Source of the DNA: Rikenellaceae bacterium
GTDB taxonomy: Bacteria > Bacteroidota > Bacteroidia > Bacteroidales > Rikenellaceae
Length of the DNA: 64,000 nt
Direction of reading: 5' to 3'
NCBI GenBank assembly: GCA_015059955.1
Contig: SUZK01000005.1
Coordinates: 1 to 64,000, forward strand
Shown: piece by piece, positions 1-10,400 of the stretch
Numbering within the stretch: position 1 is the stretch's first letter
Layout of the letters: each line of letters starts with the position of its first letter
Notes under the pieces: generated by a model
What the model was told of the DNA's origin: nothing
What the model saw: only the letters and a program-made list of their open reading frames with translations
Database searches by the model: none
Translations under genes and position numbers: made by a program

Positions 1-1228
1 CCAAGCTAACTATCTTGCCATGACGACCATCATCTGAAACCTCGAAGACAACACCCTCCTTGCCATTCTCGTTGTAATAGTCGCCAACCTTATATGGGGC
101 AGAGGTTTCTGGCAATGCTACATCCTCTTCTGGCAATGCTACATCCTCTGTGTTATTATCACCATAAATAAACCACGCACCACAACCAATTAGCAACAAG
201 CCAAGTAACCACATCCACCAACGGTTTCTCTTCTGTTCATGCTCAAGCTCACGCTCAAGATATGTTTTGGGTTTAGGTTTAGGTTGTTCAACCGCAGGCT
301 GTATCCTGGGCTTCTGAGTAATCTTTGTCTTCTCCGACTCATCGGCTAACACCGCCGCAACGGGCCTCTTATTATCCAACAGCGCCAAGAAATCCTTTAT
401 TGTATGTGGTCTATCCTTGCGAAGATAGGACATAGATTTCGTTATGGCATTGCGGATGTTTGACGATAGATTGTCGAGATAAGGAAGTCCCTGCTCGGCA
501 ACAACCGTAGCCTGTGGTGGCACATTGCCCGTAACGAGGAAATAGAGTGTTGCGCCCAACGAGTAGATATCGGTTTCGGGCGAGAAGGTGCTAACGCCAC
601 CATCCTGGTACTGCTCCATAGGGGCGTAGCCGTGGCTGACGCCTACGGGCGTTGTCGAGGTAGCCTCGCCACTTGTGGCATCGTAGTGCTTCGAGAGGCC
701 GAAGTCTATCAATATGGCGCGTCTATCCTCCTCGCGCACCATGATATTGCCTGGCTTCACGTCGAGGTGCATAATCTGTCGCGCGTGGATATGCCCCAAG
801 GCGGCTGCCGTATCGCGGATGTAGCGCACCGCATCGGCCTCGGTAAGTGCTCCGCCGTGCTTTACAATATCGTAGAGCGACTCACCCTCGATATAATCCA
901 TCACGTAGTATGCCGTGCCGTTCTCCTCGAAGACATCGTGGATGGGGATGATATTCGCGTGGTTGAGCGTGGCAATAGTCTGTGCCTCCTTGATAAACTT
1001 CGCCTTAAACTTATTCATCGACTCGGCAAAGCCATCCGACGATAGGGTCAGCGCACCAGTGTCGCCATCGCGCTTATAGTAGTCCTTAGGAAAGAACTCC
1101 TTGATGCATACCTTGCGCTTTGCCATAACCTGCTCGGCGAGGTAGGTGATGCCGAAGCCGCCACGGCCCAAGGTCTCGATAATACGATATTTGCCTCTCT
1201 CAAGGAGAGTGCCTGGGGTTAGTTGCAT
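1..1228 (-). CDS. Transmembrane Ser/Thr protein kinase with DUF1566/Lcl-like ectodomain, copy 1 (C-terminus beyond window start)
   Basis: Reverse strand from ATG at 1228 reads MQLTPGTLLERGKYRII.TLGRGGFG..YLAEQ, HLDVKPGNIM, IDFGLSKHYD, then a TM (RWWMWLL..) and YKVGDYYNENGKEGVVF; near-identical to 1411..3312; runs off position 1 so absent from the ORF track. Confidence 0.9.
   Translation of the reverse strand, partial: MQLTPGTLLERGKYRIIETLGRGGFGITYLAEQVMAKRKVCIKEFFPKDYYKRDGDTGALTLSSDGFAESMNKFKAKFIKEAQTIATLNHANIIPIHDVFEENGTAYYVMDYIEGESLYDIVKHGGALTEADAVRYIRDTAAALGHIHARQIMHLDVKPGNIMVREEDRRAILIDFGLSKHYDATSGEATSTTPVGVSHGYAPMEQYQDGGVSTFSPETDIYSLGATLYFLVTGNVPPQATVVAEQGLPYLDNLSSNIRNAITKSMSYLRKDRPHTIKDFLALLDNKRPVAAVLADESEKTKITQKPRIQPAVEQPKPKPKTYLERELEHEQKRNRWWMWLLGLLLIGCGAWFIYGDNNTEDVALPEEDVALPETSAPYKVGDYYNENGKEGVVFEVSDDGRHGKIVSL
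107..148. repeat. Perfect 21-bp tandem repeat x2, in frame (EDVALPE x2)
   Basis: ttctggcaatgctacatcctc at 107-127 and 128-148. Confidence 0.9.
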
Positions 1229-1330
1229 AGTAATAGTGTTTTTAGCTACTACAAAGATAGATATTATCGCGTGCTCAACAAAATATTTGAGGCGATATTG
1301 TACGAAGTAGTGGGTTTAGTGTACGAAATG
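206..1330. repeat. Long direct repeat, copy 1 (kinase domain plus upstream region)
   Basis: Colinear with about 2290..3414 at constant offset 2084; upstream stretch 1229-1330 matches 3313-3414. Confidence 0.9.
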
Positions 1331-1348
1331 AGGCTGAACAAAAAAACT

Positions 1349-1371
1349 CCTCGCGCTTTTCGGGCGCGAGG
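1349..1371 (-). terminator. GC-rich hairpin with U-tract downstream of kinase copy 2
   Basis: CCTCGCGC-ttttcgg-GCGCGAGG, followed on the minus strand by GAGTTTTTTTG. Confidence 0.8.
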
Positions 1372-1410
1372 AAAAGAATAAACTGCAGTCGCTACCGACA
1401 AGCCCAAATC

Positions 1411-1540
1411 TTAAAAAGCGGAGACGGCGCGCACATAGCCGTAGTAGTTCTTATAGTAGTTGCCGGTGTGGCCATTGCCCATACGGACAACCCACGCGAA
1501 AAACTCATGATACTCCGTTGACGACCAATACCCATTATCT
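1411..1540 (-). other. Candidate DGR-type variable region at 3' end of kinase copy 2
   Basis: NGYWSSTEYHEFFAWVVRMGNGHTGNYYKNYYGYVRAVSAF; candidate variable positions are almost all NNY codons. Confidence 0.45.
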
Positions 1541-3312
1541 CTCAGTTCAGCATCATATTCAGCCAGTGTGGAATTAATTGCTGACTGATTATGGAATATA
1601 GCCTCTAACTCATCAAAAGCTGGCAAATACCAATCTGCACCCTTATGGCGACACCAAGTAAAGGCTTGGAAATATCGGCTATCTGCACGACTCATTACTT
1701 TTTCTGTATTAGCCTTACCATCACTATAGGAATTAGCACCCGTCTCAGTTCCATTAATATATTCATTGTCGTCTATCATCTCAACACGCAAATCCCATTC
1801 GGCTCTGGTTTCATCCAAACTAACAATCTTACCATGGCGACCGCCATCTGTAACCCAGAAGACTACGCCCTGCTTGCCATTCTCATTGTATAGGTCACCA
1901 ACCTTATATGGGGCAGAGGTTGCTGGCACCTTCACTGGGGCTGCCCATCCAGTTCCATCTCCTGAGGCTCTATTTCCCTCTGAGGCTGCCACTTCAGGCA
2001 GCAGTAGTTGTTGCGCTGTGAGTGGGGCTTTAGGCTGGCTTGGAGCTTCCACCGGGGTTGTCGCTTCAGTCGACACTGGTTTTTTCACTGGGTCATCCAT
2101 TGTGACTACTTTTTCACCCTCTACTTGCTCTCCGAGAACATCTGGTTCAGACTCTATAGGAGTAGTAACAACCTCCTCAGCAGACATTTCAACTCTTTTT
2201 CCCTCCTTTGCGACCTCTTTAGCATTATCGCCATTCGGATTTAAATACTTGATAGGTATGCACAACACAACAATAAATAGTAGCAAAAAACACCACAGCC
2301 ACCAACGACTTCTCTTCTGTTCATGCTCAAGCTCACGCTCAAGATATGTTTTGGGTTTAGGTTTAGGTTGTTCAACCGCAGGCTGTATCTTGGGCTTCTG
2401 AGTAATCTTTGTCTTCTCCGACTCAGCGGCTAACACCGCCGCAACGGGCCTCTTATTATCCAACAGCGCCAAGAACTCCTTGATTGTATGTGGTCTATCC
2501 TTGCGCAGGTAGGACATAGACTTTGCAATAGTCTCGCGGATATTTGACGAAAGGCCCTCAAGATTGGGAAGTCTCTGCTCGGCAACAACCGTAGCCTGAG
2601 GTGGCACATTGCCCGTAACGAGGAAATAGAGTGTTGCGCCCAACGAGTAGATATCTGTTTCGGGCGAGAAGGTGCTAACGCCACCATCCTGGTACTGCTC
2701 CATAGGGGCGTAGCCGTGGCTCACGCCGACGGGTGTCGTAGAGGTAGCCTCGCCACTTGTAGCGTCGTAGTGCTTCGAGAGACCAAAGTCTATCAATATG
2801 GCGCGTCTATCCTCCTCGCGCACCATGATATTGCCTGGCTTCACGTCGAGGTGCATAATCTGTCGCGCGTGGATATGCTCCAAGGCGGCTGCCGTATCGC
2901 GGATGTAGCGCACCGCATCGGCCTCGGTAAGTGCTCCGCCGTGCTTTACAATATCGTAGAGCGACTCACCCTCGATGTAGTCCATCACGTAGTAGGCCGT
3001 GCCGTTCTCCTCGAAGACATCGTGGATGGGGATGATATTTGCGTGGTTGAGCGTGGCAATAGTCTGTGCCTCCTTGATAAACTTCGCCTTAAACTTATTC
3101 ATCGACTCGGCAAAGCCATCCGACGACAGGGTCAGCGCGCCAGTGTCGCCATCGCGCTTGTAGTAGTTCTTAGGGAAGAACTCCTTGATGCATACCTTGC
3201 GCTTGGCCATAACCTGCTCCGCAAGGTAGGTCACGCCAAAGCCTCCGCGACCCAAGGTCTTGATAATACGATATTTGCCTCTCTCAAGGAGAGTGCCTGG
3301 GGTTAGTTGCAT
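1411..3312 (-). CDS. Transmembrane Ser/Thr protein kinase with C-terminal DUF1566/Lcl (C-type-lectin-like) domain, copy 2
   Basis: 633 aa; GRGGFG P-loop, HLDVKPGN, DFGLS; TM RWWLWCFLLLFIVVLCIPI; C-terminal DWYLPAFDEL..YWSSTEY..YVRAVSAF. Confidence 0.92.
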   Translation of the reverse strand: MQLTPGTLLERGKYRIIKTLGRGGFGVTYLAEQVMAKRKVCIKEFFPKNYYKRDGDTGALTLSSDGFAESMNKFKAKFIKEAQTIATLNHANIIPIHDVFEENGTAYYVMDYIEGESLYDIVKHGGALTEADAVRYIRDTAAALEHIHARQIMHLDVKPGNIMVREEDRRAILIDFGLSKHYDATSGEATSTTPVGVSHGYAPMEQYQDGGVSTFSPETDIYSLGATLYFLVTGNVPPQATVVAEQRLPNLEGLSSNIRETIAKSMSYLRKDRPHTIKEFLALLDNKRPVAAVLAAESEKTKITQKPKIQPAVEQPKPKPKTYLERELEHEQKRSRWWLWCFLLLFIVVLCIPIKYLNPNGDNAKEVAKEGKRVEMSAEEVVTTPIESEPDVLGEQVEGEKVVTMDDPVKKPVSTEATTPVEAPSQPKAPLTAQQLLLPEVAASEGNRASGDGTGWAAPVKVPATSAPYKVGDLYNENGKQGVVFWVTDGGRHGKIVSLDETRAEWDLRVEMIDDNEYINGTETGANSYSDGKANTEKVMSRADSRYFQAFTWCRHKGADWYLPAFDELEAIFHNQSAINSTLAEYDAELRDNGYWSSTEYHEFFAWVVRMGNGHTGNYYKNYYGYVRAVSAF

Positions 3313-3414
3313 AGTAATAGTGTTTTTAGCTACTACAAAGATAGATATTATCGCGTGCTCAACAAAATATTTGAGGCGATATTGTACGAAGTAGTGGGTT
3401 TAGTGTACGAAATG
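2290..3414. repeat. Long direct repeat, copy 2 (kinase domain plus upstream region)
   Basis: See copy 1. Confidence 0.9.
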
Positions 3415-3442
3415 TAGATTTTAGGCAGTATCCTGCACACGG

Positions 3443-4222
3443 CTACTTGCCGATTATCTGTTCGGCACGGTGGCGTAGGTGCGCAAGGTAGGCATCGTCG
3501 GCATAGGTCATATAGTCGTACGTAGGTGTATGGTCGCCCGCAGCAGCGATATCGTAGCGCTCTAACAACCACTCTACACGGCGCGCTACGGCCTCGCCAC
3601 TATCAATAACCTTAATCTCTCGGTCGCCAATAACGCGCTCAATCTCGGAGCGCAAGAAAGGATAGTGGGTACAGCCGAGGACAATATGGTCGATACCCTT
3701 ATCGAGGAGTGGCTCGATGACCCTACGCACAGCCATCTGCGCACGTGGCGTATGCTCCTCGCCAGCCTCGACAATCTCGACAAACTCCTCACCCACAACC
3801 TTCAGCACCTCGACACCCTCGGCATAGCGTGTGGCGGTACGCAAGAACATCTCGCTACGTAGACTATGTGCCGTGGCAAGCACAGCAATACGCCCCGTAG
3901 TGGTATTCAAGCATGCGGGCTTAACGGCAGGCTCAAGGCCCACGATAGGCATATCCGACCACTTAGCGCGTAGGTAGTCGATAGCCGCCGTAGTGGCGGT
4001 ATTACACCCCACAACGACCATCTTGGCACCCGCCGCAACAAGGCGCTCGACGGCAGCATCGGCAAAGCGCGTAATCTCCTCGCGCGAGCGGCCACCATAG
4101 GGGCAATTCTTACCATCACCAAGGTATATGAGAGACTCGCGTGGAAGTCGCAGGCGTAGCTCGCGCCACACCGACAAGCCTCCTAAGCCTGAGTCGTATA
4201 CACCTATGGGTGAGTTATTCAT
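3443..4222 (-). CDS. murI: Glutamate racemase
   Basis: IGVYDSGLGGLSVWRELR, VVGCNTATTAAI, VLGCTHYPFL motifs. Confidence 0.95.
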   Translation of the reverse strand: MNNSPIGVYDSGLGGLSVWRELRLRLPRESLIYLGDGKNCPYGGRSREEITRFADAAVERLVAAGAKMVVVGCNTATTAAIDYLRAKWSDMPIVGLEPAVKPACLNTTTGRIAVLATAHSLRSEMFLRTATRYAEGVEVLKVVGEEFVEIVEAGEEHTPRAQMAVRRVIEPLLDKGIDHIVLGCTHYPFLRSEIERVIGDREIKVIDSGEAVARRVEWLLERYDIAAAGDHTPTYDYMTYADDAYLAHLRHRAEQIIGK

Positions 4223-4747
4223 CTATCTTAGTTTCAATGTATTAACAATATAGTCAACAGCCGCGTCGTCGCTCATCGTATCACACTCGACACGTACGGC
4301 TGCCTGCGCATAGAAGCCCTCGCGCTCGGCCAGCTGCTGGCGCATAAACAGCAGCAGCTCCTCGTCGCTCTTACCACGAAACATGGGGCGTTTCTCGCGT
4401 CCATAATCCGTAAGGCGCGAGATAATCTGCTCGCAGCTACGGCTGATATATATGGTCGTGCCGTGTGCCTTCATCCACGCCATATTATCGCTCCACGTAG
4501 GCATACCACCACCCGTAGCCACAACGACATCGTCACTCAACAACGCAAGGCTCTCCAAGGCCTCGCGCTCCGAACGGCGAAAGTACTCCTCGCCCTCGTA
4601 GTAGAATATATCGGCAATAGAGGCTCCTACCTGCTGCTCGACGAGCTTGTCCGTATCGACAAACCTACACCCCACAGCACGCGCAAGACGTCGTCCCAAA
4701 GAGCTCTTGCCCGAGCCAGCATATCCCACCAAGAAGAGTAGCGCCAT
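4223..4747 (-). CDS. aroK: Shikimate kinase
   Basis: MALLFLVGYAGSGKSSLGRRLARAVGCRFVDTD; ATG at 4747 preferred over the ORF-track start at 4888, which overlaps parC. Confidence 0.92.
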   Translation of the reverse strand: MALLFLVGYAGSGKSSLGRRLARAVGCRFVDTDKLVEQQVGASIADIFYYEGEEYFRRSEREALESLALLSDDVVVATGGGMPTWSDNMAWMKAHGTTIYISRSCEQIISRLTDYGREKRPMFRGKSDEELLLFMRQQLAEREGFYAQAAVRVECDTMSDDAAVDYIVNTLKLR

Positions 4748-4760
4748 AGTCCACCATCTT

Positions 4761-7502
4761 TTAGAATAGGTTGAGCTGCGAGACGTTGACATCCTTATCG
4801 TCGACATCGGCACGCTTCGTATAGTCGACATTAGGGTCAACCTTAATGTCGCCACCGATGATATCCTCCATGTCGATAGGCTCGTCATCTTCTATATCCT
4901 CGATATTCTCGATATCTGCATCCTCAATATCCTCATCCTCGGGCTGCTCAGGCTCGATGAACGTGAGCTTAGCAACCTCGTAGTTCGAGATACGCTTACC
5001 CTTAGCACGGTGGCTCTTGACGGCGATAAACTCATCGACATTTAATATCTCCATTGGTCGCTGCTCATGCTGGCCGCCAAACTCAACTGCGAGTGTAGCA
5101 CCGCTTTTATCGGTAATGGCCACAAAGCGCATAGGAGCACCCTCCTCCAAGAAGTACTGCGTCTTGTCGCTCGCCTCGAGCTGGAAGCGCTTCATATAGT
5201 AGTAGTTCTGCTCGCCATCGTAGTAGCACAAGGCGTATACCCTATCGGCAACATAGCGCTCAACACGTATGGTGTCGTCGGGGAAGTGTTGCTGCACATC
5301 GAAGCCAGTGATATAGTACTGATTCTTAGCGGTCCACACCACAATCTTATCGTCGCCCTTGAACTCGCCAAGTAGTGTGCCACGACCATCGGTATTCAGG
5401 CGGCGTACATCCTCGTCGAACCATATATTCTGACCTCCGAGCGTCGACGTGCCGCGCTCTTTGAGCACAATCTTATTTATCGAGTAGCGCGTAACGAGGT
5501 TACCCACACTCTGGCGGCCCTTGATAGCCAAGGTCGAGAGGTCGAGGTCGATGATACACTTCTTCAAGCGAGCGCGTGGGCGTAGGTATATCTTGAGCAC
5601 CTCAGCCTCGCCATTGGGGTTAACCGAGAGGTACAACAACTCGCTCTTGGGCGTACCCTTCGTGAGGTCGTACTCCTTATCGCGTGTCACAGACTTGATG
5701 GCGCAACGCTTCATCATAATAGCGCCACCACGGCCATCGCGGTAGAGCATATTATATATGGTGCGCTCGTCGTTGCGCTTATATATACCTATATAATATA
5801 TACCCTTGTCGAAGAATGCCTTCTCCGAAATCTTCGTAATCTTATAGCGGCCATCCTTGAGGATGATGATAACATCGTCGAGCGACGAGCAGTCCGAGAC
5901 AAACTCCGAATCCTTCATGCTCTTGCCGTAGCCAAAGAAGCCCTCGGCACGGTCGACATATAGCTTGGCATTTGACGATGCTACCTTCCACGCCTCGATG
6001 GTGTCGAACTCCCTAATCTCGGTACGGCGCTCGTGACCCTCGCCATACTTCTCACGAATACGCTCGAAGTAGGCAATAGCATACTCCGTAAGGTGGTCGA
6101 GGTCATATTTCGTCTGCTTGATATCCTTCTCAATCTGCTTAATCTCGTTGTCGGCCTTATCGGAGTCGTAGCGCGATATACGTATGAACTTCAACTCGGT
6201 GAGGCGCTGGACATCCTCCAACGTCACCTCGCGGCGTAGCTTCGCCTTGAATGGCTCCAAGCCCTTGTCGACAGCCTCGTATGCTGCCTCACGAGTGCGG
6301 CAACCCTCGATAAGCTGATAGAGCTTATTCTCGATGAAGATGCGCTCTAAAGATGCTGCATGCCACGCCTCGTTAAGCTCGTCGAGCTTTATCTGAAGCT
6401 CCTTGCCAAGCAGCGCCTTGGTGTGGTCTGTCGAGTAGCGTAAAATGTCGCTAATGCCCATAAAGACGGGCTTGTTGTCGACAATGACGCAGGCGTTAGG
6501 CGAGATGGATACCTCGCAGTCGGTGAAGGCGTACAACGCATCGATAGTCTTATCCGACGACTCGTCGGCAGCTACCTGAATGACAATCTCGACCTTCTCG
6601 GCCGTGTTGTCGTCGACCTTCTTAATCTTTATCTTACCCTTCTCGTTAGCGCGGATGATTGACTCCTTGATGCTCTCCGAGGTTGTGGTATATGGTATCT
6701 CCGTAATTGCCAACGTGCGCTTGTCTATCTTCGAGATGCGGGCACGTACACGTACCGAGCCGCCACGTAGACCATCGTTATAGTTGCTGGCATCCATGAT
6801 AGCTCCCGTCTGGAAGTCGGGGACTAAGTGGAACTCCTCACCACGAAGGTAGGCGATAGAGGCGTTTATAAGCTCCACAAAGTTGTGGGGCAATATCTTC
6901 GAGGCAAGACCTACGGCGATACCATCGGCACCCTGAGCCAACAACAGCGGGAACTTAACAGGAAGGGTCACAGGCTCCTCCTTACGGCCGTCGTAGGCGA
7001 GCATCCACTCCGTAGTCTTCTTGTTGTAGACAACCTCCAAGGCGAACTTCGAGAGGCGTGCCTCGATATATCGGGCGGCGGCAGCCTCATCACCCGTGAG
7101 GATGTTACCCCAGTTACCCTGCATGTCGATAAGCAGACCCTTCTGGCCGAGCTGCACCAAGGCATCCTTGATTGAGGCATCACCGTGGGGGTGGTACTGC
7201 ATAGCCTGACCTACGACGTTGGCGACCTTATTATAGCGGCCATCCTCAACGCACTTCATGGCGTGAAGGATACGGCGCTGCACAGGCTTTAAGCCATCCT
7301 CCAAGTGGGGTACGGCACGCTCCAAGATGACATACGAGGCGTAGTCCAAGAACCAGTTCTTGTACATACCCGTAAGGCGGCGCACGCCATCGTCAGCCGT
7401 CATCAACGCTCCATACTTACCCTTGGGGGCATCCTGCATATCAACATCCTGAGACTCCATATCCTGAGCCTCGACATCCATTATATCCTTATCCTCGGCC
7501 AT
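4761..7502 (-). CDS. parC: DNA topoisomerase IV subunit A-type protein
   Basis: GLKPVQRRILHAM, KVANVVGQAMQYHPHGDASI, AARYIEARLSKFA; adjacent to parE. Confidence 0.93.
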   Translation of the reverse strand: MAEDKDIMDVEAQDMESQDVDMQDAPKGKYGALMTADDGVRRLTGMYKNWFLDYASYVILERAVPHLEDGLKPVQRRILHAMKCVEDGRYNKVANVVGQAMQYHPHGDASIKDALVQLGQKGLLIDMQGNWGNILTGDEAAAARYIEARLSKFALEVVYNKKTTEWMLAYDGRKEEPVTLPVKFPLLLAQGADGIAVGLASKILPHNFVELINASIAYLRGEEFHLVPDFQTGAIMDASNYNDGLRGGSVRVRARISKIDKRTLAITEIPYTTTSESIKESIIRANEKGKIKIKKVDDNTAEKVEIVIQVAADESSDKTIDALYAFTDCEVSISPNACVIVDNKPVFMGISDILRYSTDHTKALLGKELQIKLDELNEAWHAASLERIFIENKLYQLIEGCRTREAAYEAVDKGLEPFKAKLRREVTLEDVQRLTELKFIRISRYDSDKADNEIKQIEKDIKQTKYDLDHLTEYAIAYFERIREKYGEGHERRTEIREFDTIEAWKVASSNAKLYVDRAEGFFGYGKSMKDSEFVSDCSSLDDVIIILKDGRYKITKISEKAFFDKGIYYIGIYKRNDERTIYNMLYRDGRGGAIMMKRCAIKSVTRDKEYDLTKGTPKSELLYLSVNPNGEAEVLKIYLRPRARLKKCIIDLDLSTLAIKGRQSVGNLVTRYSINKIVLKERGTSTLGGQNIWFDEDVRRLNTDGRGTLLGEFKGDDKIVVWTAKNQYYITGFDVQQHFPDDTIRVERYVADRVYALCYYDGEQNYYYMKRFQLEASDKTQYFLEEGAPMRFVAITDKSGATLAVEFGGQHEQRPMEILNVDEFIAVKSHRAKGKRISNYEVAKLTFIEPEQPEDEDIEDADIENIEDIEDDEPIDMEDIIGGDIKVDPNVDYTKRADVDDKDVNVSQLNLF

Positions 7503-9376
7503 TAGTTAAATTGTTTGAGGTTTTCGATAATATCCTCCTCGACGCGGAGGTTGCCAACGATGAAGTCCTTGCGGTCGGGGGTGTTCTTACCCATGTAGAA
7601 CTCCAACATATCCTTGATGGGGTCATCCTTCGTTAGGCGCACCTTATCCAGACGCATGCCCTCGCCGATAAACTCCTTGAACTCGGCTGCCGATATCTCA
7701 CCAAGACCCTTGAAGCGGGTAATCTCGGCCTGAGCACCGCACTTTTTAATTGCCGCCTGACGCTCATCGTCCGTATAGCAGTAGTGCGTCTCCTTCTTGT
7801 TGCGCACACGGAATAGTGGCGTCTGCAAGATGTATAAGTGGCCAAGGCGTATTACATCGGGGAAGAACTGCAAGAAGAACGATGTGAGCAGCAGACGTAT
7901 GTGCATGCCATCGACATCGGCATCCGTGGCGATGATAACCTTGTTGTAGCGCAAGTTATCCATATCCTCCTCGATGTTGAGTGCCGCCTGAAGAAGGTTA
8001 AACTCCTCGTTCTCGTATACCACGCGCTTGGTGAGGCCGTAGCAGTTAAGCGGCTTACCGCGCAAAGAGAATACGGCTTGGGTGCGAGGGTCACGGCTCG
8101 ATGTTATAGAGCCCGATGCTGAGTTACCCTCGGTGATGAATATCATCGTCTGCTCGGCAAGCTCCGACTTGTCGGTATAGTGTATCTTGCAGTCGCGCAG
8201 CTTCTTGTTGTTTAGCGACACCTTCTTGGCAGCCTCGCGTGCCTTCTTCTGAACGCCCGATATAGCCTTGCGCTCCTTCTCGTTCTCGACAATCTTCTTC
8301 TGCAAGGTCTGCGCCGTCTCGGGGTGCTTATGTAGGTAGTTATCGAGGTTTGTGGCGAGGAAGTCACCCACGAACTGACGCATGGTGAGGCCCTCCTCCT
8401 TATCCTTGGAGCCGAGCTTGGTCTTTGTCTGCGACTCAAAGATAGGGTCGTTGACACGCACCGAGATAGCCGCAATTATCGATGTGCGGATGTCGGCTGG
8501 CTCATAGTCCTTATGATAGAACTCCTTGATGGTCTTGGCAATAGCCTCGCGGAAGGCTGCCTGATGGGTACCTCCCTGTGGCGTATACTGACCATTCACG
8601 AACGAGTAGTATGCCTCGCCATAGCCGTTGCCGTGGGTTACAACAACCTCGATATCCTCGCCCGAGATATGTATTGGGGCGTATAGAGGCTCACTCGACA
8701 GGTTGTCGTTGACCAAGTCGAGGAGGCCATTTTTCGAGGTATATGACTGGCCGTTGAGCATCACCGTAAGGCCGAGGTTCAAGTATGTGTAGTTCTTGAC
8801 CATCTGCTCGACATACTCCATATTGTAGGCGTAGTCGCCGAAGACCTCGCGGTCGACGATAAACTCTACGTATGTGCCGTTAGGCTCTGCCACCCCACTC
8901 TCCGAGCGGTCGGTAAGTTCCAAACCCTGCGAGAATGTCACGGTACGTGCCTCTCCCTGGCGTACCGAGCGTGCCATGAAGTGGCTCGAGAGCATATTTA
9001 CAGCCTTGACACCGACACCGTTAAGGCCTACGGTCTTCTTGAAAGCCTCGCCGCCATACTTACCGCCAGTGTTCATCTTGCTCACAGCATCGGCAAGGGC
9101 CTCCAACGGAATACCACGACCATAGTCGCGTACCGACACCCTATCGTCCTCAATCTTTATCTCGATGCGCTTGCCTGCACCCATGATAAACTCGTCGATA
9201 GAGTTATCCACGACCTCCTTCAAAAGCACGTAGATACCATCGTCAGCCTGGGTACCATCACCGAGTTTGCCGATATACATACCTGGGCGCAAGCGGATAT
9301 GCTCACGTGGCGAGAGCGTCACGATGGCATCTTTGTTATACTCCGCTGTGGCGTTTGTCAAGTTTAGTTCTGCCAT
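7502..9376 (-). CDS. parE: DNA topoisomerase IV subunit B-type protein
   Basis: GHKL ATPase [43 protein letters not shown]. Confidence 0.94.
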   Translation of the reverse strand: MAELNLTNATAEYNKDAIVTLSPREHIRLRPGMYIGKLGDGTQADDGIYVLLKEVVDNSIDEFIMGAGKRIEIKIEDDRVSVRDYGRGIPLEALADAVSKMNTGGKYGGEAFKKTVGLNGVGVKAVNMLSSHFMARSVRQGEARTVTFSQGLELTDRSESGVAEPNGTYVEFIVDREVFGDYAYNMEYVEQMVKNYTYLNLGLTVMLNGQSYTSKNGLLDLVNDNLSSEPLYAPIHISGEDIEVVVTHGNGYGEAYYSFVNGQYTPQGGTHQAAFREAIAKTIKEFYHKDYEPADIRTSIIAAISVRVNDPIFESQTKTKLGSKDKEEGLTMRQFVGDFLATNLDNYLHKHPETAQTLQKKIVENEKERKAISGVQKKAREAAKKVSLNNKKLRDCKIHYTDKSELAEQTMIFITEGNSASGSITSSRDPRTQAVFSLRGKPLNCYGLTKRVVYENEEFNLLQAALNIEEDMDNLRYNKVIIATDADVDGMHIRLLLTSFFLQFFPDVIRLGHLYILQTPLFRVRNKKETHYCYTDDERQAAIKKCGAQAEITRFKGLGEISAAEFKEFIGEGMRLDKVRLTKDDPIKDMLEFYMGKNTPDRKDFIVGNLRVEEDIIENLKQFN

Positions 9377-9394
9377 ATATTTTGCTTCTCTGTA

Positions 9395-10123
9395 TTATTT
9401 GCTATTAGCTCTAATCTCGGCGAGTGTGTCGACCATCGTTGTGTGTACCTCGGCCATAACATCCTTGATGTCGCGCTCAACGACCTCCTTCGCTGGTATC
9501 GGTGGCAACACGCGGATAGTTATCTTATTGCGGAAGTTCACAAGGCCATGCTTCGTGAGCGTCGTTGTGCCATCCAAGACGATAGGGAGGATGGGCACGC
9601 CAGCATCCTTGGCAAGGATGAAGGCGCCAGCCTTGAAGTTGTGTATCTGGCCATCCTTCGAGCGTGTACCCTCAGGGAAGATAGAGATAGATGCACCCTT
9701 CGCAAGCCACTCCTTACCCTTCTCGTGTACGAGCCTCATCGCCTCCTTGGCACTGGCGCGGTTGATGACAATGTCGCCATGCATAAAGAGCAGACGACCG
9801 ACGATAGGTATGCGGTATACCTCCTTCTTCGATACCCACTTGAAGACCAATGGGATCTTGTAGAGACAGATAATGTCGACCATAGAATTGTGGTTGAGCG
9901 TTATGACATAACGCTCGTTGGGGTCGATATTTTCGATGCCAATAACCTCGCGCTTCATAAGTGGCGATAGGCCAAATATTACGTTTGTAATCCATCGCGA
10001 GAGGGTGTGCACCACCACGCGCTTCTTATCGAACGGATAGCATACTACAAGAGCGATGAACGATGCCACGTAGAGCACCAATGCTACGATAAGACAGATG
10101 ATGTAGTAGAGTAAAGTTAACAT
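9395..10123 (-). CDS. plsC: 1-acyl-sn-glycerol-3-phosphate acyltransferase
   Basis: NHNSMVDI (HX4D-like), FPEGTRSKDG. Confidence 0.88.
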   Translation of the reverse strand: MLTLLYYIICLIVALVLYVASFIALVVCYPFDKKRVVVHTLSRWITNVIFGLSPLMKREVIGIENIDPNERYVITLNHNSMVDIICLYKIPLVFKWVSKKEVYRIPIVGRLLFMHGDIVINRASAKEAMRLVHEKGKEWLAKGASISIFPEGTRSKDGQIHNFKAGAFILAKDAGVPILPIVLDGTTTLTKHGLVNFRNKITIRVLPPIPAKEVVERDIKDVMAEVHTTMVDTLAEIRANSK

Positions 10124-10400
10124 AATAGACTGCGTTTAGAGCCGATATTTTAATTTTAACGCGCAAATATACATAAAAAAGATGAAAGTTCAAAGACTTG
10201 CTACAAATGAGCAAATAGAAATTAGCAATGCGAGGGCGCTTTGCTTACGGGGGCGGAGCATAGCTCCTTGCGAGGGTGCTTCGCTCATTCCCAATTGAAA
10301 AAAAATCTCGCGGCGTGTTACTAAAAGAGCATTTCAAGCGTTATATAGACAAGAGCAACAGAAAAAAATCACACTCGGCGCAAAAAAAGTTGCCCAAAAA

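Noticed and set aside
632-1045. Antisense ORFs over the kinase genes (632..1045, 2716..3306 +)
   Set aside because: Mirror images of the duplicated kinase coding strand; their similarity comes from the duplication.
1766-2401. ORF 1766..2401 + (211 aa)
   Set aside because: Antisense to the kinase linker; low-complexity Ser/Thr-rich translation without domain motifs.
8981-9970. Overlapping plus-strand ORFs 8981..9367, 9267..9863 and 9443..9970
   Set aside because: Antisense to parE and plsC, both with clear catalytic motifs.
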